64,000 bases of DNA, taken from NCBI GenBank assembly GCA_027422505.1, contig JAPQWV010000360.1, positions 186,001-250,000 on the forward strand. The letters run 5' to 3'. Below the pieces are notes generated by a model that was not told the origin of the DNA, made no database searches, and saw nothing but the letters and a program-made list of their open reading frames with translations. Numbering within the stretch: the first letter of the stretch is position 1; each line of letters opens with the position of its first letter. This DNA comes from Craterostigma plantagineum (taxonomy: Eukaryota > Streptophyta > Magnoliopsida > Lamiales > Linderniaceae). Positions 44,460 through 58,403 of the stretch are shown here, piece after piece. The translations under genes were made by a program, and so were the position numbers.

Positions 44460-44940
44460 TTATTTATATTATTTAGTTGGATTATTTATTTGTATTATTT
44501 ATTTGGATTATTTATTTATATATTTTATTTATAGTATTTATTTGGTTTATTTATTTGGATTATTTATTGGTATTATTTAATTGGATTATGTAATTAAATT
44601 ATTTAATTTGATTATTTAATTGGATTATTTAATTATATTATTTAATTGGATGCTCAATAGTGAGGTCAAGCTGGCGGCTCGATTGTGTGCGCCTTGTTGC
44701 TACACAACACGTGTGGGGTCCTCGGGCTCCCCTGCTCTTCGCGCCGCCGTAATAGTGATTATTTAATTGGATTATTTAATTCAATTATTTAATTGGATTA
44801 TTTAATTAGATTATTTAATTGGATTATTTAATTGGATTATTTATTTCGATTATTTAATTCGATTATTTAATTGGATTATTTTGTATTATTTAATTCGATT
44901 ATTTAATTGGATTATTTAATTAGATTATTTAATTGGATTA
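44460..44940. repeat. TTATTTAATTGGA minisatellite with internal GC-rich insert
   Basis: Dozens of 10-12-bp units (ATTATTTAATTGG, with Y variants) are interrupted at about 44650-44755 by unrelated GC-rich sequence. A second GC-rich piece beginning TGACGCCCGGGCCGATGAGG follows at 44942-45100. Confidence 0.85.
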
Positions 44941-45430
44941 TTGTGACGCCCGGGCCGATGAGGGCGGGGAGTGATCGCCGGTGCCAGAGAGGTGCACGGA
45001 CAAGGAGCGGCTCCTGGCAGGCTTCTAGGCGAAGGGGTACATGAACGAACCGATCCGACACCTGAATGAGAGGGGATCCTGAGACTGACAATGTATGGGC
45101 GTTGTGCCTTGTGCGGGCCGAAAATGTTGTTCGGCCCGCACAAGGCCCGACCAAAATTCCAGTTCGGCCCGCACAGGGCCCGACCGAAATTCCAGTTCGG
45201 CCCGCACAAGGTCCGGTCGAAACTTTCGTTCGAATTTCCTTATCGATCGATCGTTCGAAATTTATTTGTGTATGTAGTTTTCGGTATTTCGTACCAGAAT
45301 TATATATTTAGTTAGTTTTTTCTTTTTAAATTGATTTAAATATCATAAGGGCAAAAATGTCTTTTTTCAGCCCTTTAAGGGGCGGTGACTAGTAAAAAGG
45401 GGGCGGTAAATAGTAACTCCCTTTGATAAT

Positions 45431-46753
45431 AAAGGGATTGGGATATAAAAGAATTAAAGAGGAGGGAGTGGAATGAAAATGACTAAAATATTCTTAATGA
45501 AAAATCGGAAACATCTACTAGTAACGGGGAACAGCCTACGCGTGTACAACGATATAATTAAAAATTAAATTAACAAAATATAATAAACGCAAATTACTTT
45601 TCTAAAAGTAAAAATTATTTTGGCATTGCATATCTAATCTAACAAATAAACGTCACAAATAAAACATAATATATTATTTTGTATTTTATCCGTATATTTT
45701 TAAATTGTAACAGTGTATCTTAAGTACACTAAACGGAGGAATTTCAATTTCATGTTTCACCTCCAAAGATTCTTAGGCAGGAACCAAGTAAGCAAGTGAC
45801 GAAACTCCATTATTTCACATGGTTTTCGTCCTATTCCACCAACACATTACAAAAAAAAGAAAAACAAAACAAAAGTACCAAATGAGCCCATTCAAGGGTA
45901 TTTTAGAGTTAAATACCTATTTGAGGTTTAAACTTAGGGATCAGTCCCCACCAGTATTCTTTTATGATTAGATACTGCCATTGGGCAAAAAATTTATTTC
46001 AACTCCATGGTCGGCAAATTACCATACTACCATTTATCTTAAATAAACTGATATTAAAAAGATAAAGTGAGTATCGGAAAAAAAAAAAGATAGTGAGTCT
46101 ACTACGTTGCAAAGGAACCACATTGAAGAAAAATATTTCTCAAAGAAGACGAACTCATTCTTTACCATTAGTTGGTTGTTGGCTCTATTCGCTTCTTAGT
46201 CATCTATTCTGACCAAGAAAGGCTGCCTCCAAGACTCCAACCACCGAATTGCGGGAGCCGCGTTAAGGTTTTTGTTCATTTGTCATTCGAGTTGTATTTA
46301 TGTGGCCATTTTAGAAGGAATTGAACTAAACGGCGTGCAGGAGTTGAGTACAAGCAAGCATACTTCAACGGGTTAAGGTCCTCGTGGAATGGAAGTCCGA
46401 AAAAAGAGAAAGATGTCCCGTGAGAGTATGGTAATCGCGAAGCTTGAGGTGCATAAGTCTCTGTGAAGCTCGATTTGTGGTCATTGTCGAGATAAAAATT
46501 TTACAGCTGGTTTCTTTCATGTCATTGTTCTTGCCGAGCTTGAAATATCTATGTAATCCGAAGTTGTAAAACAACTCTGATAAAGTGGAAGATGTCATTA
46601 AAGATCGATTCTGTAATTTTTTTAAAGATTGATGCGGATTTTGGAAGAATATTAACAAGAGACGTATTAAGTCTTGTAAATGTGAAACGATGTTTTGTTT
46701 TAGATTTTGCGTTTTTGTCAAATAACTTGCTTGGTGCCAGTTAGGGCTGTCAA
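45431..46753. other. Intergenic, no gene recognised
   Basis: Mostly AT-rich. The 46340-46720 stretch is less AT-rich and could be an old gene or UTR remnant, but no frame gives a recognisable protein. Confidence 0.5.
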
Positions 46754-47390
46754 AATACCTGCAAATTGTGTCGAATTATATATGGCTAAAATTGTAGAGT
46801 TCAATAAGACATCTTGCATAATAAAGACATTGATCATCAACAATACCAAAAGAGGTGTTTCCCACATCTTCTTTGCGTACTAAGTCTGATACTTGAATTC
46901 GATACTAAAATACTCAAAATCAGGCCAAAAATATTTAATTTCAGACCCAAAATACTAGTATTTATGCGGAAAATACCTGCAAATTCTGCCGAATTATGAC
47001 TAAAATTGTAGTTTCAATAAGACATCTGTCATAATAAGGACATTGATCATCATCAAAATCGAAAGAGGTGTTTTCCCCATCTTCTTTATCTTACTAAGTT
47101 GGATACTTGAATCGATACTAAAATACTCAAAATGATGTCAAATACTTAGTTTCAAACCTAAAATACTAGTATTTAGGCGGAAATACCTCAAATTTTGCCA
47201 AATTATATATGACTAAATTTGTAGATTTCAGTAAGACATCTTGCATAATACGGACATTGATAATCACCAATACCAAAAAAGAGATGTTTTCCCCTATCGT
47301 CTTTATCGTACTAAGTTGGATACTTGAATTTGCTACTAAAATACTCAAAATTAGGCAATAAATACTAAATACTCAAACTCATTTTATAGT
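46754..47390. repeat. Three tandem units of about 211-217 bp
   Basis: Units begin AAATACCTGCAAATT at about 46754, 46971 and 47182 (third variant AAATACCTCAAATT). Each contains AAGACATCTTGCATAATA, GGACATTGATCATCA and ACTAAGTTGGATACTTGAAT. Confidence 0.85.
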
Positions 47391-47592
47391 GCTTGTGATG
47401 ATAAATCTACTTAATATGCAAGATGGTTGAATAAAAACTACAATTTTAGTCCTAGATGATTCAACTCACGTCACATGTATTTTCTGCTTAAAAATCATTA
47501 TTTTATACATGAAATTAAATACTTTTGTTTTGATTTGGTATTTCTCCATCGAATTCAGGTACTCGACTTGGTACGGAGGAGAAGATGCCAAC

Positions 47593-50500
47593 TGTAGCGC
47601 CCCGTTTCCTATTCCCTTTTTACGCAGCTATAAAATATTCGTATAAAATTTTTCGCGATTCCCATAACCATTTCCTTTAACAAAAACGGGTGCGTACATC
47701 TGGTCTAGTTCCTTCCACAATAATGTACATATATGTACCTATCATACGAGTCACAAAATGCGATAGTCTAAATCTGTTTTTATTCTATATGCTAACGATG
47801 AACCAGAGGGGAGCAGGAGGAGAGCGTAGTCTGCCAACCTTGAATCCATGCTTTATGATGATGCTTTCTACGCAGCCTGCTAATTATCTACAACAACTGT
47901 GCAGATACCGATTCAGAGTATGATCGCAACATGTTAATTAATACAAGTAATAATAAAATAAACCGTAATTCATGCCTTTCCATTGATATCGTAACCATGC
48001 CATTTCAAATCACATAATCATCGTTCATATAACGGTCATTCATAGGATCCGTAGATTACATGCCATTTCTATATGTCCATTTATTTTGATACTCCCGTTA
48101 TAGACTAGCTAGACTGTACTGTACGCCCAGTCGGCGCCCATGCATGGGACTCTGTAACCATGTCGTAATCCCCCTATTTGTAGGGATACGTGTTGCCTGT
48201 ACAGGACTCTGTAATAATCCCCCGATTTGTAGGGATATATGCCGTAGCATCCGTATCATACCATCTGTAGTCGTAGCAGTCATAACGGTTTCTCCCTCAT
48301 TTTATGTGTGTGCAATGCTATAAAAATTACTCTATATGACACGTAAATTCATATAAGGCATGTAAACACATAAAGCACATAAGATACATGTTGCAAATCA
48401 TACTCACAAGTTTCGCCTATTTTCCCGTTCGCTTAATCAGCTTTGCCCTTGCCTTTATCAGATTCCTGACCTATACAATTATTTTTATCCGTAAATACAA
48501 AATTCCTATAATGACATGCGTGCGTGATATGCATGCTTTATTATGCATAATCGTTCCTATCCGTAGTCTTTACCAGAAACCCTAACTTATTTTATATCAA
48601 AACCCTAAATATCGAACACTTTATGTGATATTAAAATTCCTCATATCTGTATTTACAATTCTCTTTATTTCGAAATTTCATTAAGTTCGGTATTCTTATT
48701 ATTATAAGATTTTCATATATCTCGAAATTTTATGTCGAAATCTATGTAATATATGTTGACAACTTTAAAGTATAATGTGAAAGATTTCGAAATGTGCCAT
48801 GAGACACATCTCGACATTTTTCCTAATCAGTTTCCAAATTTCGATATCATATCCATCACAATGTGACATTCTATGAATTCTTTACTTTAAATGTCGACAT
48901 GTATCATAAGGTGCAACGTATATATATATATATGTATGATTTCGATATCTTAACCTAACTCGACATTCTATTCCACATCATAACTCGATACTTTTATCTA
49001 GCTAAATCTCGACATCATCATTCGAAGTCTTCTTAATTAAAATATATGATTACGTTTGTGTCTGGAAGACTCTTAACCCTTATAATATTTAGAAATCGTA
49101 AGAACCAAAATTCCTACCATGTCGAAAGCCTTACATTAACTCTTAAGCATTAATATACATCGGAGCTATTTATCTAATTAAGGGTACCTAAACTGCCAAA
49201 ACAAATCCTAAAGCAGAAGATTTAAATATTTAATTAGTATGTCCAATTTCGTAACCTATGGAATTAATAGAGTTTTCTACTTAGGGTATCGAATCCATTA
49301 ACCCATCTAAATGTTAAAGGGGTTTAGGTTACAAAGATTACTCCTCCAATTAAAATAATTAAGCTACCAGATCATACATCTATTAAAGCATTCGAATTCT
49401 TTTAATCCCAAGGAAAATTGTTCTTATACTAAAACTATTCCTCAATCAAAGGTACTTAAATCTGCTAATATAAGTTCAACGATTCTAGCCCTTAAAATAT
49501 TAGCATGTGTTAATACCGAAACATATCTCAAATAAATATCAATAGAACCTCAAACATGTTTAAAACCTACAAATCCAAAACCGATTTATACACGGTTTAA
49601 ACAACCTTTCATGCTTATCAGTACTTCAGAATATGATAACTCGTGATTAAAAATGTAAATATTAAGTAAGAAATCGTACCCCTTTCAGAGCTAAATTTTA
49701 AATACTGCTCGAGTTCTTCGTTCCCTTTCTAAGATTAGTTTTCGGGAGTGACGAATGAGTTATTATCTTCTTCTTTATCCTATGCTTGACGTGTTGCATT
49801 TAACAAATGACGTCAAATGCTACTTTATGAATACTTATCTTATTTCTAAGAAACATGTGTTAGTTTTATTATTATTTTACTTTTTCCACGTAACTAAGTT
49901 TTCGAATTATGAAACATTGAAATTTCCACTGACCCGTAAACCGCAAATTTCAATTCTTAATATTATTATATTTAATGCAAAACTTACTACTTTGTATATG
50001 TTTTGACAAATAGGGCGGTAAGTATTTTACCTCCCACGTTAAGCAAAGTTAATAGTTATCTCTTATTGTCGAGAAGTTGATCTTTCAATACTATGTCGAG
50101 AACTTCTTTTCTCAAGTTTATAAATTCTATCGCAAACTTAATTATCACTTTCCAATAGTATTTATCCACATACAATCTTTAAATCAAAGGTTACGAGAAC
50201 CTTCTTCACTTAGTCTTCATAGAAAAATTTTTAATCCTCTTTGTTAAGGAATATCGAGATTCTTGAAGGAAGAATTTCGAAGTCTTTCATTGACCAATTT
50301 CGAGGTCCTTATCTAAAGAGTTTTGACACTACCAAAAAGTTCAAAATTCTTCTTTAGCCATACTTTAATATTATTTAAATATTTCTTCCATTTTAAAGAA
50401 TCTCAAGAATATCATCAAACTTCCTAATTTATTTAATTACTTCAATTAATAGATATATATATATACATATAAAGTTCCTCAAAACCTGAGAAACCCTAGA

Positions 50501-50662
50501 AATTTCTAATTCCGTAACATTCACTTCTATCTCTTTAAGGATCTAGAACTATAATACATTAAATACCTTATCCATCTATACTCTATTTTAAAATTACTTA
50601 TATAAATGCATGAAATTATGCAAATGCATGAAATTATGATATGAGGTTTTGGGTTCCTGACA
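47593..50662 (-). repeat. Chromovirus LTR A (3,070 bp)
   Basis: Minus-strand ends TGTCAGGAACC (50662) and GGGGCGCTACA (47593). It is followed on the left by unrelated sequence (CCAAC just outside is the candidate target duplication). It contains no protein gene. Two hairpin-forming direct repeats (AATCCC...TTTGTAGGGAT) lie at 48165-48240. Confidence 0.9.
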
Positions 50663-50675
50663 ATTCTCCCCCCCT
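50663..50675 (-). other. Polypurine tract, chromovirus unit 1
   Basis: AAAGGGGGGGAGAAT on the minus strand ends exactly at the LTR start. The identical tract is at 58391-58403 in unit 2. Confidence 0.8.
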
Positions 50676-53600
50676 TTAAAAATTTCGACCGCGAAATTTC
50701 GTACCTGTCTCAGTCAATAACCATGGATACTGGTTCTTCATATGTTCTATGGTTTCCCATGTAGCTTCACGAGCTGAATGATTTTTCCACCGTACTTTTA
50801 CCATTGGAATCGTTTTATTTCGTAACTGCTTGTCAGCATATTCCAGGACTTCTGCCGGTTCTTCTACGTAACTAAGGTCCTCAGAAATATTTATTGGTTC
50901 TTCACGTAGAATATGAGTAGGATCGGATCTGTATCGTCGCAACATACTAACATGGAATACGTTGTGTATCTGTGATAATTCGGGTGGTAATGCCAATCGG
51001 TATGCTAATGGTCCAATTCTTTCAAGTATCTCATAAGGCCCAATGTAACGTGGGCTCAACTTTCCTTTCTTTCCAAATCGTAGAACTCCTTTCCACGGGG
51101 ATACTCGCAGAAATACTTTCTCCCCAACTTCATACTCCATTTCTCGTCTGTGCTGATCGATATAACTCTTCTGTCTATCCTGGGCTGCTTTGAGTCGACT
51201 TTTGACTACCTTAATCTTTTCCATCGTATCCTGAATTAAATCTGGCCCTTCCAATACTTGTTCTCCTTCCATATCCCAACAAATTGGGTTACGACATTTC
51301 CGGCCATACAGAGCTTCATACGGTGCCATTCCGATACTCGAATGGTACTGATTATTATAAGAAAATTCCATTAGCGCTATATAATCGTCCCATGAGCCTT
51401 TGAACTCAATTACGCATGCTCGAAGCATATCTTCCAATGTCTGTATTGTCCTTTCAGACTGTCCGTCTGTCTGTGGATGAAACGCCGTACTAAAATGTAG
51501 TTTAGTTCCGAGCGCTTCCTGTAAACTTCCCCAAAATCTGGAAGTAAATCGGGGATCACGATCAGATACTATGGACGTAGGTACTCCATGTAGTCGAACT
51601 ATATCATTAACGTATCTTTTTGCCAAATATTCCAGTGTAGAACCCCATCTAAATGGTAGGAAATGAGCTGATTTCGTAAGTCTATCGACAATTACCCACA
51701 CGGCATCATTTTTCTTAGCCGTTGGAGGAAGTCCATAAAGAAAATCCATCGTTATTCGCTCCCATTTCCAAACAGGTATGGGTAAAGGATGTAATTTACC
51801 CGCTGGCGCTTGGTGTTCAGCTTTGATTTGCTGACATGTTAAACATTTTAAAACATACTCGGCCACATCCTTCTTCATTCTTGGCCACCAATAATGAGTT
51901 TTAAGGGTCCGATACATCTTCGTACTGCCTGGATGCATAGCATAAGGAGCGGTATGTGCCTCTTCCATTATCTCTTGTCGAAGATTATCGATATCAGGAA
52001 CACAGATACGACCATTTATTGTCAAAGTCCCATTCTCGTTTATCACAAAAGACTTCCCTAATCCTTGTTGCACTTTATCAGCAATCTTAGCTAGCTTTTC
52101 ATCTTTAAACTGTACTTCTCTAATTCGATCTAACATGATAGGTCGAACTACCATCGAGGCACAGATAGCACCAGTATCTTCTACTTTCATCTCCGTATTC
52201 ATCTTTCTGAGATCAATCAAACTTGAGAAAGAGCAAATCGATAAATAAGAGACGGAACCATACGATTTCCGACTCAAAGCATCAGCAACGACGTTAGCCT
52301 TTCCAGGATGATACTCTATAGTACAGTCATAATCCTTTAACAGTTCGATCCACCGCCTCTGTCTCATATTCAATTCCTTTTGGCTTAATAGGTATTTCAG
52401 ACTTTTATGATCAGTAAATATCTGAAATGTCGTACCATATAAGTAGTGTCGCCATATCTTCAGTGCGAATACCACGGCCGCTAACTCTAAGTCGTGAGTT
52501 GGGTAAGATGTTTCGTATGGCTTCAGCTGTCGAGATGCGTACGCCACTACTTTTCCATTTTGCATTAGCACGCATCCTAGTCCTTGGTACGACGCGTCGC
52601 TATAAATCACAAAACCTTCAGTACCTGATGGAATAGTCAGTACAGGAGCTGTCGTTAATCGTTCCTTCAATTCTTCAAAACTCCTTTGGCATTCCTCAGT
52701 CCACTTAAATATAACTCCTTTACGTAGTAACTTCGTCATTGGAGCGGCTATCAGTGAGAAATTCTCTACGAATCGCCGATAATATCCGGCCAATCCCAGA
52801 AAACTACGAACTTCTGCTACATTTTTAGGGCTCTCCCATTTGATCACTGCTTCAATTTTACTGGGATCGACTTGGATACCTTTACCAGAGACTACGTGCC
52901 CCAGAAACACTACTTGATCTAACCAAAATTCACATTTCGAGAGCTTCGCATATAACTTCCTTTCCCGTAAAGTCTGAAGTACAATCTTCAAATGTTCTTC
53001 GTGCTCCTCTTTTGACTTGGAATATATTAGAATATCGTCAATAAAGACGATCACGAACTGGTCTAAGTAGGGTCGGAAGACATCATTCATCAACGCCATA
53101 AACACTGCAGGAGCGTTCGTCAATCCAAAGGGCATAACTAAAAATTCATAATGTCCATATCTGGTCCTAAAAGCAGTCTTTGGAATATCACTATCCGCAA
53201 TCTTCAATTGATGATACCCTGATCTCAGATCGATTTTTGAAAAGACCCTAGAACCTTGTAACTGATCAAATAGATCATCAATCCGAGGTAACGGATATTT
53301 ATTTTTCACGGTTACTTTATTTAATTGCCGGTAGTCTATGCATAATCTGAGTGTCCAGTCTTTCTTTTTCACAAAAAGAACGGGTGCTCCCCATGGCGAT
53401 ACACTTGGCCGTATGTAGCCTTTATCTAATAGCTCCTTCAACTGTACCTTCAATTCATTCAATTCGATCGGAGCCATTCGATATGGTGGAATAGATATTG
53501 GCGCCGTGCCTGGTTGAAGTTCAATAGTGAACTCCGTATCTCGGTCGGGTGGTAACCCCGGTAACTCTTCGGGAAAGACATCAGGATATTCACTGACTAC

Positions 53601-55271
53601 AGAAATATCTTCTATTTTCAATCCACTTAACTGTGCATCTATAACATAGGCTATATACCCTTCGCATCCTTTACTAGTCATCTTAGAAGCTTCTAAACTT
53701 GATATCTGATACGCCGTCCGTACGCTCTTTTCTCCCTTAATTGTTATATGGGTTTGATCCGTAAGGGTCAATTCAATTTCCTTTTTGAAACAATCAAGCT
53801 TCGCCCGATATTTTGACAACCAGTCCATACCTAATATTACGTCGAAATCCATTAAAGGAATAACGAATAGGGATGCTCGCATTTCTGTCCCTTTACTGAC
53901 CATCCTGCATTCTAAGTATACTGCATTCACTGTAACCACTTCACCCGTTGGAAGTCGAACATACAATTCCTCTTCTAGGGGTTCGAGTTTATCAGGTAAT
54001 AATGATGCAAATGTTCGTGATATGAATGAATGAGTGGCACCTGGATCGAATAAAACATATGCATCAATATCACAGATAGATAATTTACCCGTAATCACGT
54101 GTGATCCTTCTTTGGCCTCGTCACGGGTCATAGTAAAAATCCTTGCTTGTGCTGGCGGCCTATAGGCTTGGCTTCCAGAATCTCCCCTTCCAGAACTTGT
54201 GCCAACCGATCCTCGACCTCTTCCTCTTCCACGATTTGCATAAGTTCCACTGATTCTGGATTGATCTACTGTGGTTTCTGTTTGTAAGGTTGGGCAATTC
54301 CTTGCTAAGTGTCCCCGTTGCCCACAACGAAAACATTCGCCTGTGAGCCATCTACAGACACCGGGATGATTTTTCCCGCAATGTTCACATGCTAGTATGG
54401 TCTGTGAACTTCCTCGTCCGACCGGTCTCATTCCGCCCATATTGCCCCTTGCGGAACTACTTTGTGTGCTCATTGATCTAGGTGTACTGAACGTCTTTTT
54501 CATCTTCCCACCTGATGATTCTTCTCCTGGCCTTCTTTTATTACTCTGGAAATTTCTTGATTCGGTTTCTAATCTTTCGGCGCGAATAGCCGCCGCCCTC
54601 AGTTTCCCATAGGACTCCATATCTGATGGTGTAATACGATTTCTAATAGTATAACGGAGTCCAGCTTCAAACCTTCGGCACTTATTTCTTTCAACTGCAA
54701 TCATATGTGAAGCGTATCGAGACAACTGATTAAATAGTACTTCATACTCGCTTACAGACCGATTTCCTTGTTTGAGTTCTAAAAATTCTTTCTCTTTCTG
54801 ATCCTTATAAACTTCAGGCATGTAAGCATCGCTGAACTCTCTCAGAAAATCTTCCCAGGTCAGCACTGGGGGTTGAACCATACTATCTGGGACAGTTTCC
54901 CACCATTCGTATGCATGTCCCTGAAGAAGTGAGACAGCATAGTCGAATCTTTCTTCCGGTGTACATTGCATCATATTGAATACTCTTTCCGTCCTTTTCA
55001 ACCAGGTTTCCGCTTCCGCGGGATCTGTCGTACCCATGAAATCCACAGCACCCATCTTTCTTAATTTGTCATACCGTCGTTCTCGGGGAGTTGTCAGGGG
55101 GTGTTCAGATTCGTACTGTCTAAGTGTATGTGATGAATGGGATTCAGGTACGGCCGTTCTTCCTCCTCCCTCAATAGTTGGTTCATCATGTTCTACATGC
55201 GTTCGTTCACCTATTGCCCTTTGCCTATATATGCAAGAAAAATATAAAAGGGCAATCCATGACATGCACAT
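50676..55271 (-). CDS. Chromovirus gag-pol polyprotein, unit 1 (1,531 aa)
   Basis: Domains in order: gag (about residues 85-185, [13 protein letters not shown]), zinc knuckle [14 protein letters not shown] (313-326), aspartic protease with DPGATHSF (Asp409), RT (FIDD 743-746), RNase H (Asp892 in YSDAS), integrase with an H/C zinc region ([20 protein letters not shown]) and DDE core (Asp1176 in [24 protein letters not shown]), and a C-terminal chromodomain-like segment ([16 protein letters not shown]). The frame is intact. It differs from unit 2 at residue 639, Trp here versus Gly in the RT motif [13 protein letters not shown], which may impair RT. The start used is only about 30 bases from the PBS and an upstream intron is possible, so the N-terminus is uncertain. 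Confidence 0.9.
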   Translation of the reverse strand: MCMSWIALLYFSCIYRQRAIGERTHVEHDEPTIEGGGRTAVPESHSSHTLRQYESEHPLTTPRERRYDKLRKMGAVDFMGTTDPAEAETWLKRTERVFNMMQCTPEERFDYAVSLLQGHAYEWWETVPDSMVQPPVLTWEDFLREFSDAYMPEVYKDQKEKEFLELKQGNRSVSEYEVLFNQLSRYASHMIAVERNKCRRFEAGLRYTIRNRITPSDMESYGKLRAAAIRAERLETESRNFQSNKRRPGEESSGGKMKKTFSTPRSMSTQSSSARGNMGGMRPVGRGSSQTILACEHCGKNHPGVCRWLTGECFRCGQRGHLARNCPTLQTETTVDQSRISGTYANRGRGRGRGSVGTSSGRGDSGSQAYRPPAQARIFTMTRDEAKEGSHVITGKLSICDIDAYVLFDPGATHSFISRTFASLLPDKLEPLEEELYVRLPTGEVVTVNAVYLECRMVSKGTEMRASLFVIPLMDFDVILGMDWLSKYRAKLDCFKKEIELTLTDQTHITIKGEKSVRTAYQISSLEASKMTSKGCEGYIAYVIDAQLSGLKIEDISVVSEYPDVFPEELPGLPPDRDTEFTIELQPGTAPISIPPYRMAPIELNELKVQLKELLDKGYIRPSVSPWGAPVLFVKKKDWTLRLCIDYRQLNKVTVKNKYPLPRIDDLFDQLQGSRVFSKIDLRSGYHQLKIADSDIPKTAFRTRYGHYEFLVMPFGLTNAPAVFMALMNDVFRPYLDQFVIVFIDDILIYSKSKEEHEEHLKIVLQTLRERKLYAKLSKCEFWLDQVVFLGHVVSGKGIQVDPSKIEAVIKWESPKNVAEVRSFLGLAGYYRRFVENFSLIAAPMTKLLRKGVIFKWTEECQRSFEELKERLTTAPVLTIPSGTEGFVIYSDASYQGLGCVLMQNGKVVAYASRQLKPYETSYPTHDLELAAVVFALKIWRHYLYGTTFQIFTDHKSLKYLLSQKELNMRQRRWIELLKDYDCTIEYHPGKANVVADALSRKSYGSVSYLSICSFSSLIDLRKMNTEMKVEDTGAICASMVVRPIMLDRIREVQFKDEKLAKIADKVQQGLGKSFVINENGTLTINGRICVPDIDNLRQEIMEEAHTAPYAMHPGSTKMYRTLKTHYWWPRMKKDVAEYVLKCLTCQQIKAEHQAPAGKLHPLPIPVWKWERITMDFLYGLPPTAKKNDAVWVIVDRLTKSAHFLPFRWGSTLEYLAKRYVNDIVRLHGVPTSIVSDRDPRFTSRFWGSLQEALGTKLHFSTAFHPQTDGQSERTIQTLEDMLRACVIEFKGSWDDYIALMEFSYNNQYHSSIGMAPYEALYGRKCRNPICWDMEGEQVLEGPDLIQDTMEKIKVVKSRLKAAQDRQKSYIDQHRREMEYEVGEKVFLRVSPWKGVLRFGKKGKLSPRYIGPYEILERIGPLAYRLALPPELSQIHNVFHVSMLRRYRSDPTHILREEPINISEDLSYVEEPAEVLEYADKQLRNKTIPMVKVRWKNHSAREATWETIEHMKNQYPWLLTETGTKFRGRNF

Positions 55272-55302
55272 TCTCTATAGAGTCTACAGAACCTAAAGCC
55301 TA

Positions 55303-55315
55303 GGCTCTGATACCA
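55303..55315 (-). other. Primer-binding site (initiator tRNA-Met), unit 1
   Basis: TGGTATCAGAGCC on the minus strand, five bases after the LTR end. It is the classical plant initiator-methionine tRNA primer site. Confidence 0.9.
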
Positions 55316-55320
55316 CTACA

Positions 55321-58300
55321 TGTAGCGCCCCGTTTCCTATTCCCTTTTTACGCAGCTATAAAATATTCGTATAAAATTTTTCGCGATTCCCATAACCATT
55401 TCCTTTAACAAAAACGGGTGCGTACATCTGGTCTAGTTCCTTCCACAATAATGTACATATATGTACCTATCATACGAGTCACAAAATGCGATAGTCTAAA
55501 TCTGTTTTTATTCTATATGCTAACGATGAACCAGAGGGGAGCAGGAGGAGAGCGTAGTCTGCCAACCTTGAATCCATGCTTTATGATGATGCTTTCTACG
55601 CAGCCTGCTAATTATCTACAACAACTGTGCAGATACCGATTCAGAGTATGATCGCAACATGTTAATTAATACAAGTAATAATAAAATAAACCGTAATTCA
55701 TGCCTTTCCATTGATATCGTAACCATGCCATTTCAAATCACATAATCATCGTTCATATAACGGTCATTCATAGGATCCGTAGATTACATGCCATTTCTAT
55801 ATGTCCATTTATTTTGATACTCCCGTTATAGACTAGCTAGACTGTACTGTACGCACAGTCGGCGCCCATGCATGGGACTCTGTAACCATGTCGTAATCCC
55901 CCTATTTGTAGGGATACGTGTTGCCTGTACAGGACTCTGTAATAATCCTCCGATTTGTAGGGATATATGCCGTAGCATCCGTATCATACCATCTGTAGTC
56001 GTAGCAGTCATAACGGTTTCTCCCTCATTTTATGTGTGTGCAATGCTATAAAAATTACTCTATATGACACGTAAATTCATATAAGGCATGTAAACACATA
56101 AAGCACATAAGATACATGTTGCAAATCATACTCACAAGTTTCGCCTATTTTCCCGTTCGCTTAATCAGCTTTGCCCTTGCCTTTATCAGATTCCTGACCT
56201 ATACAATTATTTTTATCCGTAAATACAAAATTCCTATAATGACATGCGTGCGTGATATGCATGCTTTATTATGCATAATCGTTCCTATCCGTAGTCTTTA
56301 CCAGAAACCCTAACTTATTTTATATCAAAACCCTAAATATCGAACACTTTATGTGATATTAAAATTCCTCATATCTGTATTTACAATTCTCTTTATTTCG
56401 AAATTTCATTAAGTTCGGTATTCTTATTATTATAAGATTTTCATATATCTCGAAATTTTATGTCGAAATCTATGTAATATATGTTGACAACTTTAAAGTA
56501 TAATGTGAAAGATTTCGAAATGTGCCATGAGACACATCTCGACATTTTTCCTAATCAGTTTCCAAATTTCGATATCATATCCATCACAATGTGACATTCT
56601 ATGAATTCTTTACTTTAAATGTCGACATGTATCATAAGGTGCAACGTATATATATATATATGTATGATTTCGATATCTTAACCTAACTCGACATTCTATT
56701 CCACATCATAACTCGATACTTTTATCTAGCTAAATCTCGACATCATCATTCGAAGTCTTCTTAATTAAAATATATGATTACGTTTGTGTCTGGAAGACTC
56801 TTAACCCTTATAATATTTAGAAATCCTAAGAACCAAAATTCCTACCATGTCGAAAGCCTTACATTAACTCTTAAGCATTAATATACATCGGAGCTATTTA
56901 TCTAATTAAGGGTACCTAAACTGCCAAAACAAATCCTAAAGCAGAAGATTTAAATATTTAATTAGTATGTCCAATTTCGTAACCTATGGAATTAATAGAG
57001 TTTTCTACTTAGGGTATCGAATCCATTAACCCATCTAAATGTTAAAGGGGTTTAGGTTACAAAGATTACTCCTCCAATTAAAATAATTAAGCTACCAGAT
57101 CATACATCTATTAAAGCATTCGAATTCTTTTAATCCCAAGGAAAATTGTTCTTATACTAAAACTATTCCTCAATCAAAGGTACTTAAATCTGCTAATATA
57201 AGTTCAACGATTCTAGCCCTTAAAATATTAGCATGTGTTAATACCGAAACATATCTCAAATAAATATCAATAGAACCTCAAACATGTTTAAAACCTACAA
57301 ATCCAAAACCGATTTATACACGGTTTAAACAACCTTTCATGCTTATCAGTACTTCAGAATATGATAACTCGTGATTAAAAATGTAAATATTAAGTAAGAA
57401 ATCGTACCCCTTTCAGAGCTAAATTTTAAATACTGCTCGAGTTCTTCGTTCCCTTTCTAAGATTAGTTTTCGGGAGTGACGAATGAGTTATTATCTTCTT
57501 CTTTATCCTATGCTTGACGTGTTGCATTTAACAAATGACGTCAAATGCTACTTTATGAATACTTATCTTATTTCTAAGAAACATGTGTTAGTTTTATTAT
57601 TATTTTACTTTTTCCACGTAACTAAGTTTTCGAATTATGAAACATTGAAATTTCCACTGACCCGTAAACCGCAAATTTCAATTCTTAATATTATTATATT
57701 TAATGCAAAACTTACTACTTTGTATATGTTTTGACAAATAGGGCGGTAAGTATTTTACCTCCCACGTTAAGCAAAGTTAATAGTTATCTCTTATTGTCGA
57801 GAAGTTGATCTTTCAATACTATGTCGAGAACTTCTTTTCTCAAGTTTATAAATTCTATCGCAAACTTAATTATCACTTTCCAATAGTATTTATCCACATA
57901 CAATCTTTAAATCAAAGGTTACGAGAACCTTCTTCACTTAGTCTTCATAGAAAAATTTTTAATCCTCTTTGTTAAGGAATATCGAGATTCTTGAAGGAAG
58001 AATTTCGAAGTCTTTCATTGACCAATTTCGAGGTCCTTATCGAAAGAGTTTTGACACTACCAAAAAGTTCAAAATTCTTCTTTAGCCATACTTTAATATT
58101 ATTTAAATATTTCTTCCATTTTAAAGAATCTCAAGAATATCATCAAACTTCCTAATTTATTTAATTACTTCAATTAATAGATATATATATATACATATAA
58201 AGTTCCTCAAAACCTGAGAAACCCTAGAAATTTCTAATTCCGTAACATTCACTTCTATCTCTTTAAGGATCTAGAACTATAATACATTAAATACCTTATC

Positions 58301-58390
58301 CATCTATACTCTATTTTAAAATTACTTATATAAATGCATGAAATTATGCAAATGCATGAAATTATGATATGAGGTTTTGGGTTCCTGACA
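55321..58390 (-). repeat. Chromovirus LTR B, shared by both units (3,070 bp)
   Basis: Same ends and length as LTR A. Differences seen by eye: 55855 (A versus C at 48127), 55949 (T versus C at 48221), 56826 (C versus G at 49098) and 58042 (G versus T at 50314). At the first two sites LTR C agrees with LTR A. Confidence 0.9.
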
Positions 58391-58403
58391 ATTCTCCCCC
58401 CCT

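Larger units (their letters stand above)
43804..45421. mobile_element. Mutator-like non-autonomous element, 1,618 bp
   Basis: 9-bp direct repeats TTTGATAAT flank it (43795-43803 and 45422-45430). The ~90-bp terminal inverted repeats share ACCGCCCCCTTTTT, CTAGTCACCGCCCC and AAAGGGCT. No transposase. The inside is patchwork: palindromic ACCGAAA/TTTCGGT clusters, a TTAATTGGAT minisatellite and GC-rich insert pieces. Confidence 0.85.

Noticed and set aside
45025..45315. Overlapping Arg/Pro-rich ORFs on both strands
   Set aside because: Frames of the GC-rich CGGCCCGCACAAGG repeat inside the Mutator-like element.
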